From Xiheicaenibacterium sp046351325 (GTDB lineage Bacteria; Myxococcota_A; Polyangia; Polyangiales; Polyangiaceae): 64,000 nucleotides of DNA. Below, piece after piece: positions 1 to 12,551 of the stretch (within the stretch, counting starts at the first letter, position 1; each line of letters begins with the position of its first letter). The stretch covers positions 124,001 to 188,000 of the forward strand of contig JAXLYR010000001.1 of the NCBI GenBank assembly GCA_046351325.1, written 5' to 3'. Position numbers and translations under genes: made by a program. The notes under the pieces were generated by a model. The model made no database searches, was not told the DNA's origin, and saw only the letters and a program-made list of their open reading frames with translations.

Positions 1-138
1 GTTGAAGCCGGCAGGCCCCGCAACGACGGCGAGGTAAACTTCCGACATTCCGCCACGGCCGAGCTCCGCAATGAGCTTGAACTTGCCAAGCACGTTGCTG
101 GGCATCTGGGCATGCTGGAGCGGGTCTACTGCGGCCAC
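1..138 (-). CDS. Ser/Thr protein kinase, N-terminal fragment (gene continues past left edge)
   Basis: Only the first 46 codons lie in the window. They contain the glycine-rich ATP-binding loop of a Hanks-type kinase, LGRGGMSEVYLAV, preceded by a short tail. The catalytic lysine, HRD and DFG motifs lie beyond the edge. I chose GTG at 138 because AAGAAGGGGG precedes it with about 5 nt spacing and an in-frame TGA lies a few codons upstream. ATG at 105 (MPSNVLGKF) is the alternative. It is divergent from the Cys-rich lipoprotein gene at 422 across 283 bp in which I see no other gene. Confidence 0.85.
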   Translation of the reverse strand, partial: MAAVDPLQHAQMPSNVLGKFKLIAELGRGGMSEVYLAVVAGPAGFN

Positions 139-378
139 CTCATCCCCCTTCTTGGGCGTCGCGCGCGGTCACGCGAGTTGCACGGTATCTGTCTTCGCAT
201 TCTCGGCACGACCAAACACGAACTCGAGAGAAGGCTACCTCTCCCCTGCGTACGCCGCAAGACGCGCCGGGCCGCTCGCGGGCTGCGAAAGCGGCCCTGC
301 GAGCGGCGTGATTCGCAAGCGAGTCGGAGCCGATGGCGGATTGGTTTTCAGGTTCGCGGCCTTCCGGTAGGCTCTTCG

Positions 379-403
379 ATTCGAGTAGCCTACTTGCTCG
401 AAT
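379..403. promoter_or_regulatory. Nested inverted repeat upstream of the lipoprotein gene
   Basis: ATTCGAG (379-385) is mirrored by CTCGAAT (397-403). Inside this is a second palindrome, AGTAG-C-CTACT (384-394). The element ends 18 bp before the ATG at 422, so it could be an operator or a 5' UTR hairpin. No regulator is identified. Confidence 0.35.
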
Positions 404-421
404 ACGCTTCACCGAGGGCTC

Positions 422-2068
422 ATGCGCATGCGGAATCTTCTCTTCTCCGTCTTCCTGCTGTCGTCCGTCGGGGCCATGGCGTGCACCCAAGACTTCGAGA
501 AATACCGGCCCGGCAGCGGCGGTAGCAACGAAGGCGGGCAGGGCGGCGGCGGGCCATGTGCTGGCGTCGTCTGCAACGACGACAACCCTTGCACCGACGA
601 CGTCTGCGACGCCCAAACCGGTGAGTGCCTATTCCCCGCGGCGACCGTCGTCACGTTGCCCCAGACGGACGGCGACTGCAAAGACGCCATCTGCAGCGGC
701 ACGACGCTGAGCTCGACACCGAACACGAGCGATCTGCCCGACGACGACGGCAACCCGTGCACGAACGACATCTGCGACAACGACACGCCGAGACATCCAG
801 CGGCCGATGATGGGACGCCTTGTAACGGCAGCGGCTCTTGTCTCGCCGGTGTCTGTGAGACTTGCCTGAACGACGCGCAGTGCGGCACCGACACGCAATG
901 CGCTGACTTCACCTGCAACGCGCAGAACAAGTGCGAGGTCGCGTACTCGCCGGGGACCGTCATCAGTGGGGACACCGACGGCAACTGCCTCGCGATCCAG
1001 TGCGAGGACGGCAACCCACAGCCTGTCGAATTGCCACTCTCGACGGACAACGACGACGGCAATCCGTGCACCGCGGACAGCTGCAACGGCACCACGCCCG
1101 AGCACGCCGCGCTGACCAACATGGCTTGTTCGAACCCCGCGAACGGCCAATGCAACGCGCAGGGCGTGTGCGTCGACTGCACGACGAGCGCGGGCTGTGC
1201 TGCAGGTGACGAGTGCGACACGGGCACGAGCTCGTGCGTGGATTGCTTGACGACCGCCGGCGGATGCTCGGGGTCGAACCAGTGCAACACGACCACGCAC
1301 ACGTGCGTCGACTGTGTCGACAACAACGGGTGCAGCGGCACCGATCAGTGCAACACGTCGAACAACACCTGCGTCGACTGCGTGGACAGCAACGGCTGCC
1401 CCGCCAACGACCAGTGCCTCGTCGCCTCTCACTCGTGCGTCGACTGCATCGACAACGGCGGCTGCCCCGACGCGACGAACAACCAGTGCAATACGACGAC
1501 GCACGCGTGCGTCGACTGCGTGAACGACTCCGGGTGCAGCGCGACCCAGAACTGCTTCAACAACGGCTGCGTCGACTGCCTCGATGACTCGGGGTGCTCG
1601 CCAGGGCAGCAGTGCAACACGAGCAATCACACCTGCGTCGACTGTGTCACTGACGCCGGCTGCACGGCGCCACAGCAGTGCGACACGACCAATCACGTCT
1701 GCGTCGCATGCGTGACCAATGCGGCATGCACGGACCCCGTGTTGAACCAGTGCGACACGACCAACCACGTCTGCGTCGACTGCACCGGGGACTCGGGCTG
1801 CGCGTCGCCCACAGCGGCCTGCGACACGACGAACAAGGTCTGTGTCGAGTGCGGCGCCGTCGCGCAGAACAGCATGTACTGCACGACCAACCTCGACGGG
1901 CCGGATTGCCGGTCGGGTCACCAATGCGGTTGTGACATCGACGGGGATTGCACCACCAACATGCAGGGCAAACTCTGCGTGACGGGGAACGTGTGCGGCT
2001 GCAACAGCTTCATGTCGGACTGCTTGGCTGGCGCCACTGCCTGCACCAACCATGTCTGCGTGTACTGA
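422..2068 (+). CDS. Exported Cys-rich repeat protein, probable lipoprotein
   Basis: The 548-residue product starts with a hydrophobic signal and a non-canonical lipobox-like AMAC, followed by a Gly/Ser-rich linker. The first part has paired-Cys blocks (NPCT-D-C type). From about residue 250 to 477 there are ten tandem units of about 20-24 residues built on CVDC...GC.....C......., then a final CVEC unit and a Cys-rich end. This resembles the Cys-rich repeat surface proteins common in myxobacteria, which probably form disulfide-braced rods outside the cell. The start could also be ATG three codons in. No enzymatic motif is visible. Confidence 0.85.
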   Translation: MRMRNLLFSVFLLSSVGAMACTQDFEKYRPGSGGSNEGGQGGGGPCAGVVCNDDNPCTDDVCDAQTGECLFPAATVVTLPQTDGDCKDAICSGTTLSSTPNTSDLPDDDGNPCTNDICDNDTPRHPAADDGTPCNGSGSCLAGVCETCLNDAQCGTDTQCADFTCNAQNKCEVAYSPGTVISGDTDGNCLAIQCEDGNPQPVELPLSTDNDDGNPCTADSCNGTTPEHAALTNMACSNPANGQCNAQGVCVDCTTSAGCAAGDECDTGTSSCVDCLTTAGGCSGSNQCNTTTHTCVDCVDNNGCSGTDQCNTSNNTCVDCVDSNGCPANDQCLVASHSCVDCIDNGGCPDATNNQCNTTTHACVDCVNDSGCSATQNCFNNGCVDCLDDSGCSPGQQCNTSNHTCVDCVTDAGCTAPQQCDTTNHVCVACVTNAACTDPVLNQCDTTNHVCVDCTGDSGCASPTAACDTTNKVCVECGAVAQNSMYCTTNLDGPDCRSGHQCGCDIDGDCTTNMQGKLCVTGNVCGCNSFMSDCLAGATACTNHVCVY

Positions 2069-2096
2069 GGCTGAGGTCCTTTCCTGAGGGAGGACC

Positions 2097-2999
2097 GTGA
2101 AGCCTCGCCGTGACGCCTTCCCCATCCGCACGATCGGGCTGGGGGCGAGCTTCCGAGAAGACTTCTTTCACCGTGTCCTCGAAGCCTCCTGGCTGACCTT
2201 CTTCGCGGGGGTCGCAGGGGGCTTCGTCGTGGTGAACGCGTTCTTCGCGGCGCTCTACCTGCTCCAGCCGGGTTCGATCGCCAATGCACGGACGGGGTCC
2301 TTCGCGGACGCCTTCTTCTTCAGCGTCCAGACGATGGGGACGATCGGCTACGGCGTGCTCGCGCCCGCCACCGTCTACGCGCAGGTCGTGGTCTCCGTCG
2401 AGGCCCTCACGCAGCTGCTCGTGTTCGCGGTCGTCGCCGGCATGACGTACGCCAAATTCGCGATGCCACGCGCGCGCGTGATGTTCTCGGCGAAGATGGT
2501 GATCGGCCGGCGCGAGGGCGCGCGACACCTCATGTTTCGCATGGCGAACGCCAGGCACAACACCATCGTCGAGGCCTCACTGAAGGCGGTGCTCCTCCTC
2601 GACACGGTCACGCGCGAGGGCGAGAGCATCAGGGTCCCCCACCCCATCGTGCTCGTCCGCGACACGAACGCCTTCTTCAGGCTCTCGTGGACCGCGAGCC
2701 ACGTCATCGACGAGAAGAGCCCGTTCTTCGGTGAGAACGCGATCGAAGAGCTCGCGCGTCGGAACCCGCTGCTGCTCCTGTCACTGACGGGGCTCGACGA
2801 GACGATCACGCAGGCCGTCCACGCGCGACACTTCTACTCGTTCGACGACCTCGTGGTCGGAGCGCGCTTCGCCGACATCATCTCGACCGACGCGGACAAG
2901 AAGACCCGGATCATCGACTACACGAAGTTCGACGACGTCGTGCTCGAGAGCTCGATCCCGAGCACGAGAGAGGGCTCGCGGGGCGCGTCGTCGGCATGA
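2097..2999 (+). CDS. KirBac-type inward-rectifier potassium channel
   Basis: This 300-residue protein fits the bacterial Kir family. TM1 spans about residues 32-55, a pore helix and selectivity filter TMGTIGYG lie at 79-86, and TM2 at about 94-120. A roughly 170-residue beta-rich cytoplasmic domain follows, with typical stretches such as LMFRMANAR and FSWT-like FRLSWTASHVI. It should form a tetrameric K+ channel in the inner membrane. The GTG start at 2097 follows GAGGGAGGACC, a strong ribosome-binding site. The stop overlaps the next start as ATGA, so translation is probably coupled to the phospholipase D-like gene. Confidence 0.95.
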   Translation: MKPRRDAFPIRTIGLGASFREDFFHRVLEASWLTFFAGVAGGFVVVNAFFAALYLLQPGSIANARTGSFADAFFFSVQTMGTIGYGVLAPATVYAQVVVSVEALTQLLVFAVVAGMTYAKFAMPRARVMFSAKMVIGRREGARHLMFRMANARHNTIVEASLKAVLLLDTVTREGESIRVPHPIVLVRDTNAFFRLSWTASHVIDEKSPFFGENAIEELARRNPLLLLSLTGLDETITQAVHARHFYSFDDLVVGARFADIISTDADKKTRIIDYTKFDDVVLESSIPSTREGSRGASSA

Positions 3000-3598
3000 C
3001 CGAGCCGCGCTTCAAGCGGTCGATCCCGATGGAGCTCGTGTGGGGCCGCGAGCACTATGACATTGTCATAGCTTCGGTGCGACGGGCGAAGACGAGCGTG
3101 TGGATCGCGACCGCGAACCTGAAGGACGTCCACGTCGAGGCGCGCGTCGGGACGCGAGAGCGTGCGCGAGGTCGGTTCTCGAGCTTGTTCGAAGAGCTCG
3201 GCGAGCGCGCGCGTCAGGGCGTGGAGATCCGCATCCTCTCGGCCGGGCCACCGTCGCGGGCGCTCACCGCTCGACTCGCGACCAAGACCGCTGCGCGTGC
3301 GGTCGAGGTGCGGCGGTGCGTGCGCCTCCACATGAAGATGATCGCGGTCGACGGCACCATGCTCTACCTCGGTTCGGCGAATTTCACCGGGGCCGGGCTC
3401 GGCGCGAAGGGGGATGGTCGACGCAACTTCGAGGCTGGGATCGTGACGAGCGACGACGTGCTGCTCGATCGCATGCAGCAGGCGTTCGAGGGGATTTGGT
3501 CCGGAGGCGAGTGCGCCGGATGTCGCGTGCGCGGCGAGTGCCCGAAGCCGATCGACGAGCTCGTCGCCGCGAAGGCTCGCGCAGCGAAGCGCGGCTAG
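2996..3598 (+). CDS. Phospholipase D-like (HKD) protein with Cys-rich C-terminus
   Basis: The 200-residue protein has one HKD motif (H112, K114, D119) followed by GSANFTGAGL, the signature of the PLD/endonuclease superfamily. A single motif implies a homodimer, as in Nuc-type nucleases. Near the end, a cluster CAGCRVRGEC with four cysteines (one more than a simple pair of CxxC motifs would need) may bind metal and is unusual for this family. The substrate (nucleic acid or phospholipid) cannot be told. The start overlaps the channel gene stop by 4 nt. The stop overlaps the convergent esterase stop (shared CTAG). Confidence 0.85.
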   Translation: MTEPRFKRSIPMELVWGREHYDIVIASVRRAKTSVWIATANLKDVHVEARVGTRERARGRFSSLFEELGERARQGVEIRILSAGPPSRALTARLATKTAARAVEVRRCVRLHMKMIAVDGTMLYLGSANFTGAGLGAKGDGRRNFEAGIVTSDDVLLDRMQQAFEGIWSGGECAGCRVRGECPKPIDELVAAKARAAKRG

Positions 3599-4362
3599 TC
3601 CTTCCGGTCGCGAGGCGCGCGGCTCGTCCCGAAGTGGAAGCGGAGCGCGGGCAGGAGCCTCCGTCGCCAGGAGGCCTCGTTGTGCCGGCCCTTCGGGTCT
3701 TCGCGAAACTTGAGCTCGACGCCGCGCGCGTGGGCAAGGAGCCCGGCCATGCTGCGCGCCCGCGCGAGCATGCTGCCGCCCGCTTCATGCGCGCCTGCGT
3801 CGAGATAGATGCGCAGGCGCGCGCCCCCCACGCCACCGTGAGCGAGGGCGCGCTGGTGCCGCGCCCAATCGAAGATCGCGCCGCCCGCGATCTGGAGTGA
3901 TGGCGACATCGAGAGCGCGCCGCCGAAGACGTGCGGCATGCGCAACGTCGCGTAGAGCGCTGCGAGCCCACCCATCGACGAGCCGCCGACGATCACGCGC
4001 CGCGCGTCCGACGTGAGCGCGTGCTCGGCGCGGAGCTTCGGCAGGAGCCAGCGCTCGATCCACGCGAGCTCGCGCTCGAGGTCTCCTCCGCCGAACGGTG
4101 AGAGCTCCTTGATGCGATGCACGCCACCATGATCGAGGCCGACGATGACGGGGGCCTCGACGTTCTTGGCGAGGCGTTCGACCGTGCTGTGGGCGTGCCA
4201 TCCCCCGGCGAAGCTCGGCTTGTCGTCGAAGACGTTTTGCCCGTCGAACATGAAGAGAACAGGGCGCGCCCGGGCAGGCGTACGTCGCGGGACGTAGACG
4301 CGAACGTGCCTCGCGGGCGGAATACCTGGCACTATTTCGTAGGGACCCGTGAGCTCGATCAT
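3595..4362 (-). CDS. Alpha/beta hydrolase, IroE/Fes-like esterase
   Basis: The 255-residue protein matches the esterase-D/enterochelin-esterase-like hydrolases. It has an N-terminal beta region (RHVRVYVPRR), then PVLFMFDGQNVFDD, and the nucleophile elbow GGSSMGG with Ser129. A late GRHNEASW supplies the likely catalytic His. No signal peptide is seen, so it is probably cytoplasmic. I chose ATG 4362 because homologues start near this fold; the open frame extends upstream but would overlap the divergent kinase. The substrate is unknown; siderophore or phosphonate-ester hydrolysis are family roles. Confidence 0.85.
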   Translation of the reverse strand: MIELTGPYEIVPGIPPARHVRVYVPRRTPARARPVLFMFDGQNVFDDKPSFAGGWHAHSTVERLAKNVEAPVIVGLDHGGVHRIKELSPFGGGDLERELAWIERWLLPKLRAEHALTSDARRVIVGGSSMGGLAALYATLRMPHVFGGALSMSPSLQIAGGAIFDWARHQRALAHGGVGGARLRIYLDAGAHEAGGSMLARARSMAGLLAHARGVELKFREDPKGRHNEASWRRRLLPALRFHFGTSRAPRDRKD

Positions 4363-4419
4363 CTGTGCGTGGCCGACTTCCAGCGCGCGAGCGCTCCACC
4401 GTCGAGGCGCTAGCTTTCC

Positions 4420-8319
<3,900 letters not shown>

Positions 8320-8328
8320 AGTTCGCGG

Positions 8329-8862
8329 ATGCTCTCTCTTTCTCGACGGGCTCGAACGCGCTCGCTCGCGGCCTTGGCAGCGTTCGCCGCGACCGCGACG
8401 TTGTCGAGCGCCGCCCTCGCCGAGTGGCGGGTCGGCTTCGAACCGAAGGCCGAGTTCCTCTTCGGGGACGACTTCCTCGCCGGCCCCGGCTTCTCGTTCG
8501 ACCTCGGCTATTCGCTCGACACCTATCCCGTGCTCATCGTCCCCGAGGTCGAGCTCTCGGCCGCGGTCTTTCCGATGTCCAACCTCGTCGTCGGCGCGCG
8601 CGGGACCGCCGGCATCCGCGTCGGGCTCACGCTCGAGGTCGAGCCGAGCGTGTACTTGCACGTCGGCTACGGCCTGCTCGACGAGCCCGATCGCTCGCGC
8701 CGCAACCTCTCGAACAACTTCACCATCGACACGGGGGTCTCCTTGGACAAGCGCATCGATCGCTCGATCACGTTGGGCGGGTCGCTCGGCTACGAGGGCT
8801 TCATCGGAGAGTCGAGCGAGCACGGCTTCACGGGCTCGGTCCACTTGGGGCTCTGGCTATGA
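8329..8862 (+). CDS. Probable outer-membrane beta-barrel protein
   Basis: The 177-residue product has an Arg-rich N-terminus and a signal peptide ending near ALA-E (about residue 32). Alternating aromatic/hydrophobic strands follow (for example WRVGFEPKAEFLFG, YLHVGYGLLDE), and it ends in LGLWL, the hydrophobic terminal strand of outer-membrane barrels. No named family was recognised. It lies 9 nt after the kinase stop and overlaps the next gene by ATGA, so these genes are probably co-transcribed. Confidence 0.75.
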   Translation: MLSLSRRARTRSLAALAAFAATATLSSAALAEWRVGFEPKAEFLFGDDFLAGPGFSFDLGYSLDTYPVLIVPEVELSAAVFPMSNLVVGARGTAGIRVGLTLEVEPSVYLHVGYGLLDEPDRSRRNLSNNFTIDTGVSLDKRIDRSITLGGSLGYEGFIGESSEHGFTGSVHLGLWL

Positions 8863-9821
8863 GCTCGATCCACCGCGCAGCGTTGTTCGTCCTGGCGTCG
8901 GCGCTCGGCGCCGCGTGCGGCTCCGACCCCGCCGCGACGAAGCTCTCTGCCTCCGTGAGCGGCGCCAGCGCGAGCACGGTGAGCGCAGCGCAAGCGGCCA
9001 CGAGCACCTCGGCCGCGCCCGCTCACCCGTCGTTGCCCGCGGGCCCGGTGCCTTGCGGCGCGCTCTCTTGCGAGGTCTTCGACACGCCGTCGGCGGCGCT
9101 CGCGAGCATCCTCGCGAAGGACAAGCCCTTGTTGCTCGCGCTCGGTGAATCACACGCGCTGAAGGGCGCGGAGGACGTGCCGTCGACGACGGCGCACTTC
9201 ACCGACGAGCTCCTGCCGACCCTCGACGGCAAGGCAGCCGCCATGGTCCTCGAGCTCTGGGTCACCGAGGGCAAGTGCGGCAAAGAGAAGGAGGCGAAGG
9301 TCGCCGAGCAGCAGAAGGAGGTCACCCAGCATCAGAAGGACGACAACCCGAACGAGTTCGTGAAGCTCGGGGAGAAGTCGAAGTCCCTCGGCATCGTGCC
9401 GTTCATCCTCCGGCCGACGTGCGACGAGTACGACACGATCCAGAAGGCGGGGGACAACGCGGTGCTCGAGATGCTCTCGATGATCACCCGCAACATGAAG
9501 AAGAAGTCGCTCGCGCTCCTCACCGAGGCGAAGAAGAAGGGTCCCGACAAGCTGGTCGTCACCTATGGGGGCGCCATGCACAACGACCTCGCTCCGAAGA
9601 AGGGGCGCGAGGAATGGTCCTTCGCTGCGGATCTCGCCAAGGCCGTGTCGGGTCGCTACGTCGAGCTCGATCTCGTGGTCCCCGAGTTCATCAAGGACAA
9701 CGAGGCGTGGCGCTCGCTGCCCTGGTTCTCTGCCTACGACAAAGAGAAGTTCGCGGGCTCGACGGTGCTCATCCGCATGGCCGACCACTCCTACGCGCTC
9801 GTATTTCCCCGTACGAAGTAG
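8859..9821 (+). CDS. Lipoprotein, ChaN/Tiki-superfamily-like
   Basis: The 320-residue protein has a type II signal with lipobox LGAAC and an Ala/Ser-rich tether. The mature domain contains LLLALGESHALKG and, later, LVVTYGGAMHND, the paired GExH and GGxMHN motifs seen in ChaN/EreA-like proteins of the Tiki superfamily. ChaN members bind haem and Tiki members are metalloproteases; which role applies here is not clear. A Lys/Glu-rich coiled segment lies in the middle. ATG 8859 overlaps the preceding stop. Confidence 0.7.
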   Translation: MSSIHRAALFVLASALGAACGSDPAATKLSASVSGASASTVSAAQAATSTSAAPAHPSLPAGPVPCGALSCEVFDTPSAALASILAKDKPLLLALGESHALKGAEDVPSTTAHFTDELLPTLDGKAAAMVLELWVTEGKCGKEKEAKVAEQQKEVTQHQKDDNPNEFVKLGEKSKSLGIVPFILRPTCDEYDTIQKAGDNAVLEMLSMITRNMKKKSLALLTEAKKKGPDKLVVTYGGAMHNDLAPKKGREEWSFAADLAKAVSGRYVELDLVVPEFIKDNEAWRSLPWFSAYDKEKFAGSTVLIRMADHSYALVFPRTK

Positions 9822-9912
9822 CGCTACGCGGGGAACCGTTGCGCTCCTCGGCGAGCACGCAAGAAAGAAATCGACCACGCTGAAACGTGGGGGGGACAAA
9901 GGGGTCCACCCA

Positions 9913-9941
9913 TTGACACCGTGCAAATGCTCGCTCATAGC
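9913..9941 (+). promoter_or_regulatory. Candidate sigma70-type promoter
   Basis: A perfect -35 hexamer TTGACA at 9913-9918 is followed after 17 nt by CATAGC (9936-9941), a weak -10 match. It lies about 50 nt upstream of a lipoprotein start that has a strong Shine-Dalgarno. The weak -10 keeps confidence moderate. Confidence 0.4.
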
Positions 9942-9989
9942 TCCGCCGCGCCCCCGCGAAGTATGCGGTGGCCATCTAGGAGGACTGTG

Positions 9990-11096
9990 ATGAAGAGGTC
10001 GATTCTTGCGCTGGCGCTGATCGTCGTCGGTGCTCTCACGGGCTGTGGCGACCAGAACCAGGCGGGCGCGAGCGCCGAGACGCAGAAGAGCGCCGCCTCG
10101 AACCAGGCGAAGGGCGCGGCGTCTTCCGCTGCAGCCCCGGCAGGAAAGCCGGCAGCCGACGCAAAAGACAAGGCTGCAGAGAAGACGGACACGAAGGACA
10201 CCCCGAAGGACCCGCCGAAGCCCGACACCGCAGCAGCGGCCGCTCCGGGCACGACCGCTCCCGCGGGCGACATCCTTCGTTACATGCCGAAGGAGTGCGA
10301 CGAGGGTCGCGGCTACGGCAACGTGAGCAAGCTCTCGGCTGGTGACATCGGGACCGCGCTCGACGGCGCGATGACCAACCTCATGTCGCTCAACCCGAAG
10401 GACTCGAAGAAGGCCGAAGAGGCCATGAAGGTCCTGCGAGACGGCGGCATCGAGCCGGGCCAGGCGCTCGACGAGATCGCAGTTTGCGCCAACAAGGACG
10501 ACAAGAAGACGATCGTCGCTTTCATGGGCGACATGAGCAAATCCGACAAGCCCGCCGAGACGATCGCCAAGGCGATCGAGACCGCTTCCGGCAAGACCGT
10601 GAAGCGTGAAGAGGCCGGCGACATCACCTGGCTCATGAACCCCGACGGCAAGGACGTCATCGCGGTCATCGGCAAGACGACGCTCCTCATGGGCAAGGAC
10701 AAGGCTGCCCTCGAGGCCGCCGCCAAGGGCCTTGACGGCGCGGGCGAGTTCGGCGACGCGAAGAACCACGTCGTTTGGGTCAGCGCCAACGGCAAAGAGC
10801 CGATGTCGCTCACGGTCGACGAGAGCGGCGACAACTTCGCCCTCAAGGCGAACGTGAAGGCCGGTGAGAAGAAGGCCGCCGACGCGAAGAAGGAGTTCGA
10901 CAAGATGCTCCCCGAGCTCGACAAGAACGTCCCGCCCCTCTTCAAGCCGGTCATCCCGGTGGTGAAGTCCGCGAAGGTCGAGGCAGCTGGCGACACGCTC
11001 AACATCTCCGCCGACATCCCGAAGGCGACGATCGTGGAGTTCCTCAACGGCCTCAAGACGGCGAAGGTCGAGGACCTCAAGGGTCTGCGCTTCTGA
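9990..11096 (+). CDS. Lipoprotein of unknown function
   Basis: The 368-residue protein starts MKRSILALALIVVGALTGC, a textbook lipoprotein signal with lipobox LTGC. Ala/Lys/Asp/Pro-rich low complexity (about residues 25-95) follows, then a folded domain. That domain carries repeated IAKAIETASGKTVKREE and VIGKTTLLMGKDKAALEAA segments of alternating beta and helix, and a second half ending in IPKATIVEFLNGL. ATG 9990 was chosen over an upstream in-frame start because CTAGGAGGACTGTG directly precedes it. No enzymatic motif was recognised. Confidence 0.85.
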   Translation: MKRSILALALIVVGALTGCGDQNQAGASAETQKSAASNQAKGAASSAAAPAGKPAADAKDKAAEKTDTKDTPKDPPKPDTAAAAAPGTTAPAGDILRYMPKECDEGRGYGNVSKLSAGDIGTALDGAMTNLMSLNPKDSKKAEEAMKVLRDGGIEPGQALDEIAVCANKDDKKTIVAFMGDMSKSDKPAETIAKAIETASGKTVKREEAGDITWLMNPDGKDVIAVIGKTTLLMGKDKAALEAAAKGLDGAGEFGDAKNHVVWVSANGKEPMSLTVDESGDNFALKANVKAGEKKAADAKKEFDKMLPELDKNVPPLFKPVIPVVKSAKVEAAGDTLNISADIPKATIVEFLNGLKTAKVEDLKGLRF

Positions 11097-12550
11097 GCCC
11101 GAGGAGGTCCAGCTCCGACGAACCGGTCTTCGTCGTCTGGTTTCGCGGCAAGGACCTCCGCCTCGGTGATCATCCGGCCCTGACCGCCGCCCTCGCAGGC
11201 GGCGCCAGGGTCGTTCCCATTTTTGTCGTCGATCCCTACTTCTTCGCGCCTGAGCGCGCGCGGCGCCTAGCGCACCGCATGCAGTTCCTGCTCGGCTCGA
11301 TCGAAGTGCTCGCGCGCGAGATCGCGGAGCGCGGCTCGCGGCTCGTCCTCCTCGAGGGCAAGAGCCACGAGGTCATCCCCGCCGCCGCGACAGCGCTTCG
11401 CGCGGTGAAGGTCTTCGCGATGCGCGCCGTCGAGCCCGTCTTTCGCGAGCGAGATCGACGCGTGCGCGAGGCCCTCGGCGATCGCTTCGAGCTGCTCGAG
11501 GGCGAGACGCTCACCCCACCCGGGAGCGTCCTCACGGGCAGCGGCGGGCCCTACCTCGTCTTCACCCCGTTCTCGCGCGCCGTGCGGGACAAGCTCCCGC
11601 CGGCCGAGCTCGCGCGCTCCGTGACACCCGCGCCGCGCTCGCTGCCTCCTTTGCCTGCGCAGCTCGGCCTCAGCGAGGTCCCCCTCCCCTCGCTCGCGAA
11701 GCTGGGGATCACGGCGAATCCTCGCCTCCCCGAGCCCGGTGAGATCGCCGCTCGAGCGCGCCTCTCGCGCTTCGTCGCCGCGGGCCTCGCGGGCTACGCC
11801 GAGCTCCGCGATCGCATGGATCTCGACGGCACGAGCCACCTCTCACAGGACCTGAAGTTCGGCACGCTCAGCGTGCGCGAGGTCGTGGCCGCGGCGCTCA
11901 CCGCGGCGAGCCCGCCGAGCATCGCTGACAAATTCGTAAGCGAAGTCCTCTGGCGCGAGTTCACGCACCACACGCTCTTTCACCGCCCGACGGTCCTGCG
12001 TGAGCCCTTCCGCGCCGAGTTTCGCGGCTTCCCGTGGGTGTTCGATCAAGCTCGCTGGGCCGCATGGGTCTCGGGGAACACGGGGCTGCCCGTCATCGAC
12101 GCCGCGGCTCGCCAGCTCCTCGCCGAGGGGTGGGTCCACAACCGCGCCCGCATGATCACCGCGAGCTTCCTCACGCGGCAGCTGCTCGTCCCGTACACCC
12201 ACGGCGAGGCTCACTATCTCGAGCACCTCGTCGACGGCGACTGGGCGCAGAACAACGCAGGCTGGCAGTGGTGCGCCGGCTCGGGCACCGACGCGCAGCC
12301 GTACTTCCGTGTCTTCAACCCCGTGCTCCAGGCCGAGCGCTACGACCCCACGGGCGCCTACGTGCGGCGCTGGGTCCCCGAGCTCGCGGGCGTGTCGGCC
12401 GAGCGCATCCACAAACCGTGGCTCGCGCCTCGCGCCGAGCGCGGGTCGTACCCGACGCCGATCGTGGATCTCGCCGAGGCGCGCGATCGCTACCTCGCGG
12501 TCGCGAAGCTCCACATGAAAAATGTGAGGGGAGCCTCAGGTTCAGGCTAG
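11093..12550 (+). CDS. phrB: Class I CPD photolyase/cryptochrome (start codon uncertain)
   Basis: The frame encodes a full photolyase of about 485 residues. It opens with VFVVWFRGKDLRLGDHPAL, the Rossmann photolyase N-terminus. The FAD-binding half ends with HNRARMITASFLTRQLL, GWQWCAGSGTDAQPYFRVF and YVRRWVPEL. It would repair cyclobutane pyrimidine dimers with light. No ATG, GTG or TTG lies in frame between the upstream gene and ATG 11279, and that ATG would delete the first beta-strands. I therefore give CTG 11093, which overlaps the preceding TGA, as a provisional start. The sequence GAGGAGGTC (11101-11109) lies just inside the frame, so an atypical start nearer 11115 is also possible. Confidence 0.8.
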   Translation: MSPRRSSSDEPVFVVWFRGKDLRLGDHPALTAALAGGARVVPIFVVDPYFFAPERARRLAHRMQFLLGSIEVLAREIAERGSRLVLLEGKSHEVIPAAATALRAVKVFAMRAVEPVFRERDRRVREALGDRFELLEGETLTPPGSVLTGSGGPYLVFTPFSRAVRDKLPPAELARSVTPAPRSLPPLPAQLGLSEVPLPSLAKLGITANPRLPEPGEIAARARLSRFVAAGLAGYAELRDRMDLDGTSHLSQDLKFGTLSVREVVAAALTAASPPSIADKFVSEVLWREFTHHTLFHRPTVLREPFRAEFRGFPWVFDQARWAAWVSGNTGLPVIDAAARQLLAEGWVHNRARMITASFLTRQLLVPYTHGEAHYLEHLVDGDWAQNNAGWQWCAGSGTDAQPYFRVFNPVLQAERYDPTGAYVRRWVPELAGVSAERIHKPWLAPRAERGSYPTPIVDLAEARDRYLAVAKLHMKNVRGASGSG

Positions 12551-12551
12551 G

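Noticed and set aside
409..2131. Long minus-strand frames opposite the Cys-rich gene
   Set aside because: Repeats make the reverse frame look regular, but no family match and no start context exist.
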